The translations under genes and the position numbers were made by a program. This document shows positions 62,540-64,000 of a DNA stretch of 64,000 nt, piece by piece (position 1 is the first letter of the stretch; every line of letters begins with the position of its first letter). The notes beneath the pieces are model-generated. The model did no database searches and was not told the origin of the DNA. It worked only from the letters and a program-made list of their open reading frames with translations. Origin of the DNA: Ruegeria sp. THAF33 (GTDB lineage Bacteria > Pseudomonadota > Alphaproteobacteria > Rhodobacterales > Rhodobacteraceae); NCBI RefSeq assembly GCF_009363615.1, contig NZ_CP045384.1:3160501-3224500 (forward strand), written 5' to 3'.

Positions 62540-62869
62540 ATGATCCACTGGGGCAGAGTCCGACAATTGCGGGACGAGGTTGGCCCGGATGAGTTTGATG
62601 AGGTGGTCGACATCTTTCTGGAAGAAGTGCAGGAGGTCATCGCCCGCCTGCATCAGGATACAAGCCGGTCCGAGCTGGAACAGAATCTGCATTTCCTGAA
62701 GGGCAGCGCGCTCAGTCTTGGATTCGACCAGTTCTCGAAACTCTGTCAGGACGGCGAACGGCAGGCGGCCGCGGGTCAGGGCGAGGATGTCGATCTGCCC
62801 GCTATTCTGGCCATATTTGACAGTTCGAAACAGAAGTTCGAGGCTGAGATGCGCCAGAATCTGGATTAA
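62540..62869 (+). CDS. Histidine phosphotransfer (HPt) protein
   Basis: A 109-residue four-helix HPt module. The phosphorylatable His51 is in 'LHFLKGSALSLGF', the canonical HxLKG pattern. It would relay phosphate between a hybrid kinase and a receiver, the obvious candidate being the divergent REC-phosphatase. It overlaps the convergent ilvA by four bases. Confidence 0.9.
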   Translation: MIHWGRVRQLRDEVGPDEFDEVVDIFLEEVQEVIARLHQDTSRSELEQNLHFLKGSALSLGFDQFSKLCQDGERQAAAGQGEDVDLPAILAIFDSSKQKFEAEMRQNLD

Positions 62870-64000
62870 ATCACGAACTGCGCCAGAGTTTCGTCTTCTG
62901 TTATATCGGTGTAGGTGAACCCTGCCTCATCCAGATGCGCAAACAGACGCATGAAGTTTTCAGGCTTGCGAGTTTCAATCCCGATCAGGACCGAACCGAA
63001 ATTGCGCGCCGATTTCTTCATGTATTCAAAGCGGGCGATATCGTCCTCGGGGCCGAGAATACCCAGAAACTCTTTCAGCGCGCCAGGGCGCTGCGGCAGG
63101 CGCAGGATGAAATACTTCTTCACCCCGGAATAGCGTTGGGCGCGTTCTTTGACCTCGGGCAGGCGTTCGAAATCGAAATTGCCACCGGATGTTACGCAGA
63201 CCACGGTCTTGCCCCGCACAAAGCTTTGAATATCGCCCACCGCTTCGATCGCCAGCGCGCCGGCGGGCTCCAGAACGATGCCTTCGACATTCAGCATCTC
63301 GATCATGGTGGTGCAGATTCGGTCCTCGGACAGAACCAGCACATCCGACAGGTGGCGTGATTTCAACAACTCGAACGGTTTCTCGCCGATGCGGCCGACC
63401 GCAGCGCCATCGACGAAGGTATCCACATGATCCAGCGACACTGGATGCCCCGCAGCCAGTGCAGCGCGCAAACAGGCACCACCAGCCGGTTCGACAAACA
63501 GACAATGGCTGCGATCCCCAAACCATGTTGCCACGCCCGAGGACATGCCGCCGCCGCCAACCGGCAAAACGACGTGATCCGGCACACCGCCCATTTGCTC
63601 TTCGATCTCGACCGCCAATGAGGCCTGGCCTTCAATGACATCAGCGTCATCGAAGGGTGACAGGAAATACCCGCCCTGCTGCGCGCACCATGCTTGCGCG
63701 GCGGCCAGAGTATCATCGAAATAGTCGCCAGTCAGGTGGATCTCGATATTGTCACCACCGAAAATGCGGGTCTTTTGGATTTTCTGCTGCGGCGTCGTCA
63801 CCGGCATGAAGATCACGCCGCGCACGTCCAAATGCTTGCACATGAACGCCACGCCCTGCGCGTGGTTGCCAGCACTGGCACAGACAAATAGGTCCTGCCC
63901 CTGCTGCTTTCGCATGGCATTGAACGCACCACGGATCTTGTAAGACCGCACTGGGCTGAGGTCTTCGCGCTTAAGCCAGATATCGGCCCCATAACGGTCA
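62866..64000 (-). CDS. ilvA: Threonine ammonia-lyase (IlvA), 5' truncated by window edge
   Basis: Deaminates threonine to 2-oxobutyrate at the head of isoleucine synthesis. The visible frame runs off the right edge (the reading frame is open from 64000 through 'YGADIWLKREDLSPVRSYKI' to the first Met). The PLP lysine is in 'SYKIRGAFNAM'; 'CASAGNHAQGVAF' and the phosphate loop 'VLPVGGGGMSSGVA' are intact. The C-terminal ~85 residues ('KKYFILRLPQRPGALKEFLG') are an ACT-like regulatory domain, so this is the biosynthetic, isoleucine-inhibited class with one domain. About the first 30 residues are missing. Confidence 0.93.
   Translation of the reverse strand, partial: DRYGADIWLKREDLSPVRSYKIRGAFNAMRKQQGQDLFVCASAGNHAQGVAFMCKHLDVRGVIFMPVTTPQQKIQKTRIFGGDNIEIHLTGDYFDDTLAAAQAWCAQQGGYFLSPFDDADVIEGQASLAVEIEEQMGGVPDHVVLPVGGGGMSSGVATWFGDRSHCLFVEPAGGACLRAALAAGHPVSLDHVDTFVDGAAVGRIGEKPFELLKSRHLSDVLVLSEDRICTTMIEMLNVEGIVLEPAGALAIEAVGDIQSFVRGKTVVCVTSGGNFDFERLPEVKERAQRYSGVKKYFILRLPQRPGALKEFLGILGPEDDIARFEYMKKSARNFGSVLIGIETRKPENFMRLFAHLDEAGFTYTDITEDETLAQFVI

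Overview
The window reads as a contiguous piece of an alphaproteobacterial chromosome, most likely from the Rhodobacteraceae (Roseobacter group, Ruegeria-like). The basis is GC-rich coding sequence, closely packed operons with 4-base ATGA/GTGA overlaps, a DUF2794 gene, a BacNav-type sodium channel, an alphaproteobacterial heat-shock promoter (CTTG-N18-CTTATATACG) before dnaK, and an RsbU-like response regulator. The taxon is inferred from remembered gene neighbourhoods, not from a search. No rRNA, tRNA, CRISPR array, integrase or insertion sequence was seen. Both ends cut genes: an MFS transporter at the left and ilvA at the right.

Layout. 1-9.7 kb: MFS transporter, a GT4 glycosyltransferase, asd with a strong terminator, a DMT permease, an endonuclease/exonuclease/phosphatase-fold protein, an SRPBCC protein, a beta-carbonic anhydrase, a degenerate HPt-like protein, an M17 aminopeptidase coupled to an NlpC/P60 peptidase, and DUF2794. 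9.8-20.4 kb (minus strand): a lone FbpB-type permease, then an eight-gene operon with a complete branched-chain-amino-acid-type ABC importer, a small membrane protein and two different acyl-CoA ligases, probably a carboxylic-acid uptake and activation unit. 20.6-29.8 kb: a GFA-family protein, mutT-argJ-parvulin, secA, a membrane-anchored unknown, a PstS-like/OmpA fusion and radC.

29.9-37.4 kb (minus): a ten-gene thiamine operon, thiD-thiO-thiS-thiG-thiE-thiF-thiY-tenA-thiZ-thiX, behind a TPP riboswitch whose expression platform is a hairpin holding the thiD Shine-Dalgarno. It combines thiazole synthesis (ThiO, ThiS, ThiG, ThiF) with pyrimidine salvage (ThiXYZ, TenA, ThiD) and joining (ThiE). 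thiC is not in the cluster.

37.5-42.4 kb: dnaK, an intervening FkbM methyltransferase and dnaJ behind a clear sigma-32 promoter, with alkB divergent. 42.4-51.3 kb: the most interesting block, a likely sulfated surface-glycan locus. It holds an ABC-2 polysaccharide permease, cysQ (PAP phosphatase), a KdsB-family cytidylyltransferase, galE, two tandem paralogous glycosyltransferases, a GT14-type transferase with a large C-terminal extension, and a two-domain sulfotransferase-like protein. 51.3-64 kb: an L,D-transpeptidase lipoprotein, a BacNav sodium channel, a TrmA/RlmD-family RNA methyltransferase, a two-gene ABC exporter, CCA-adding enzyme, two NUDIX hydrolases, hslO, a REC-SpoIIE phosphatase divergent from an HPt protein, and partial ilvA.
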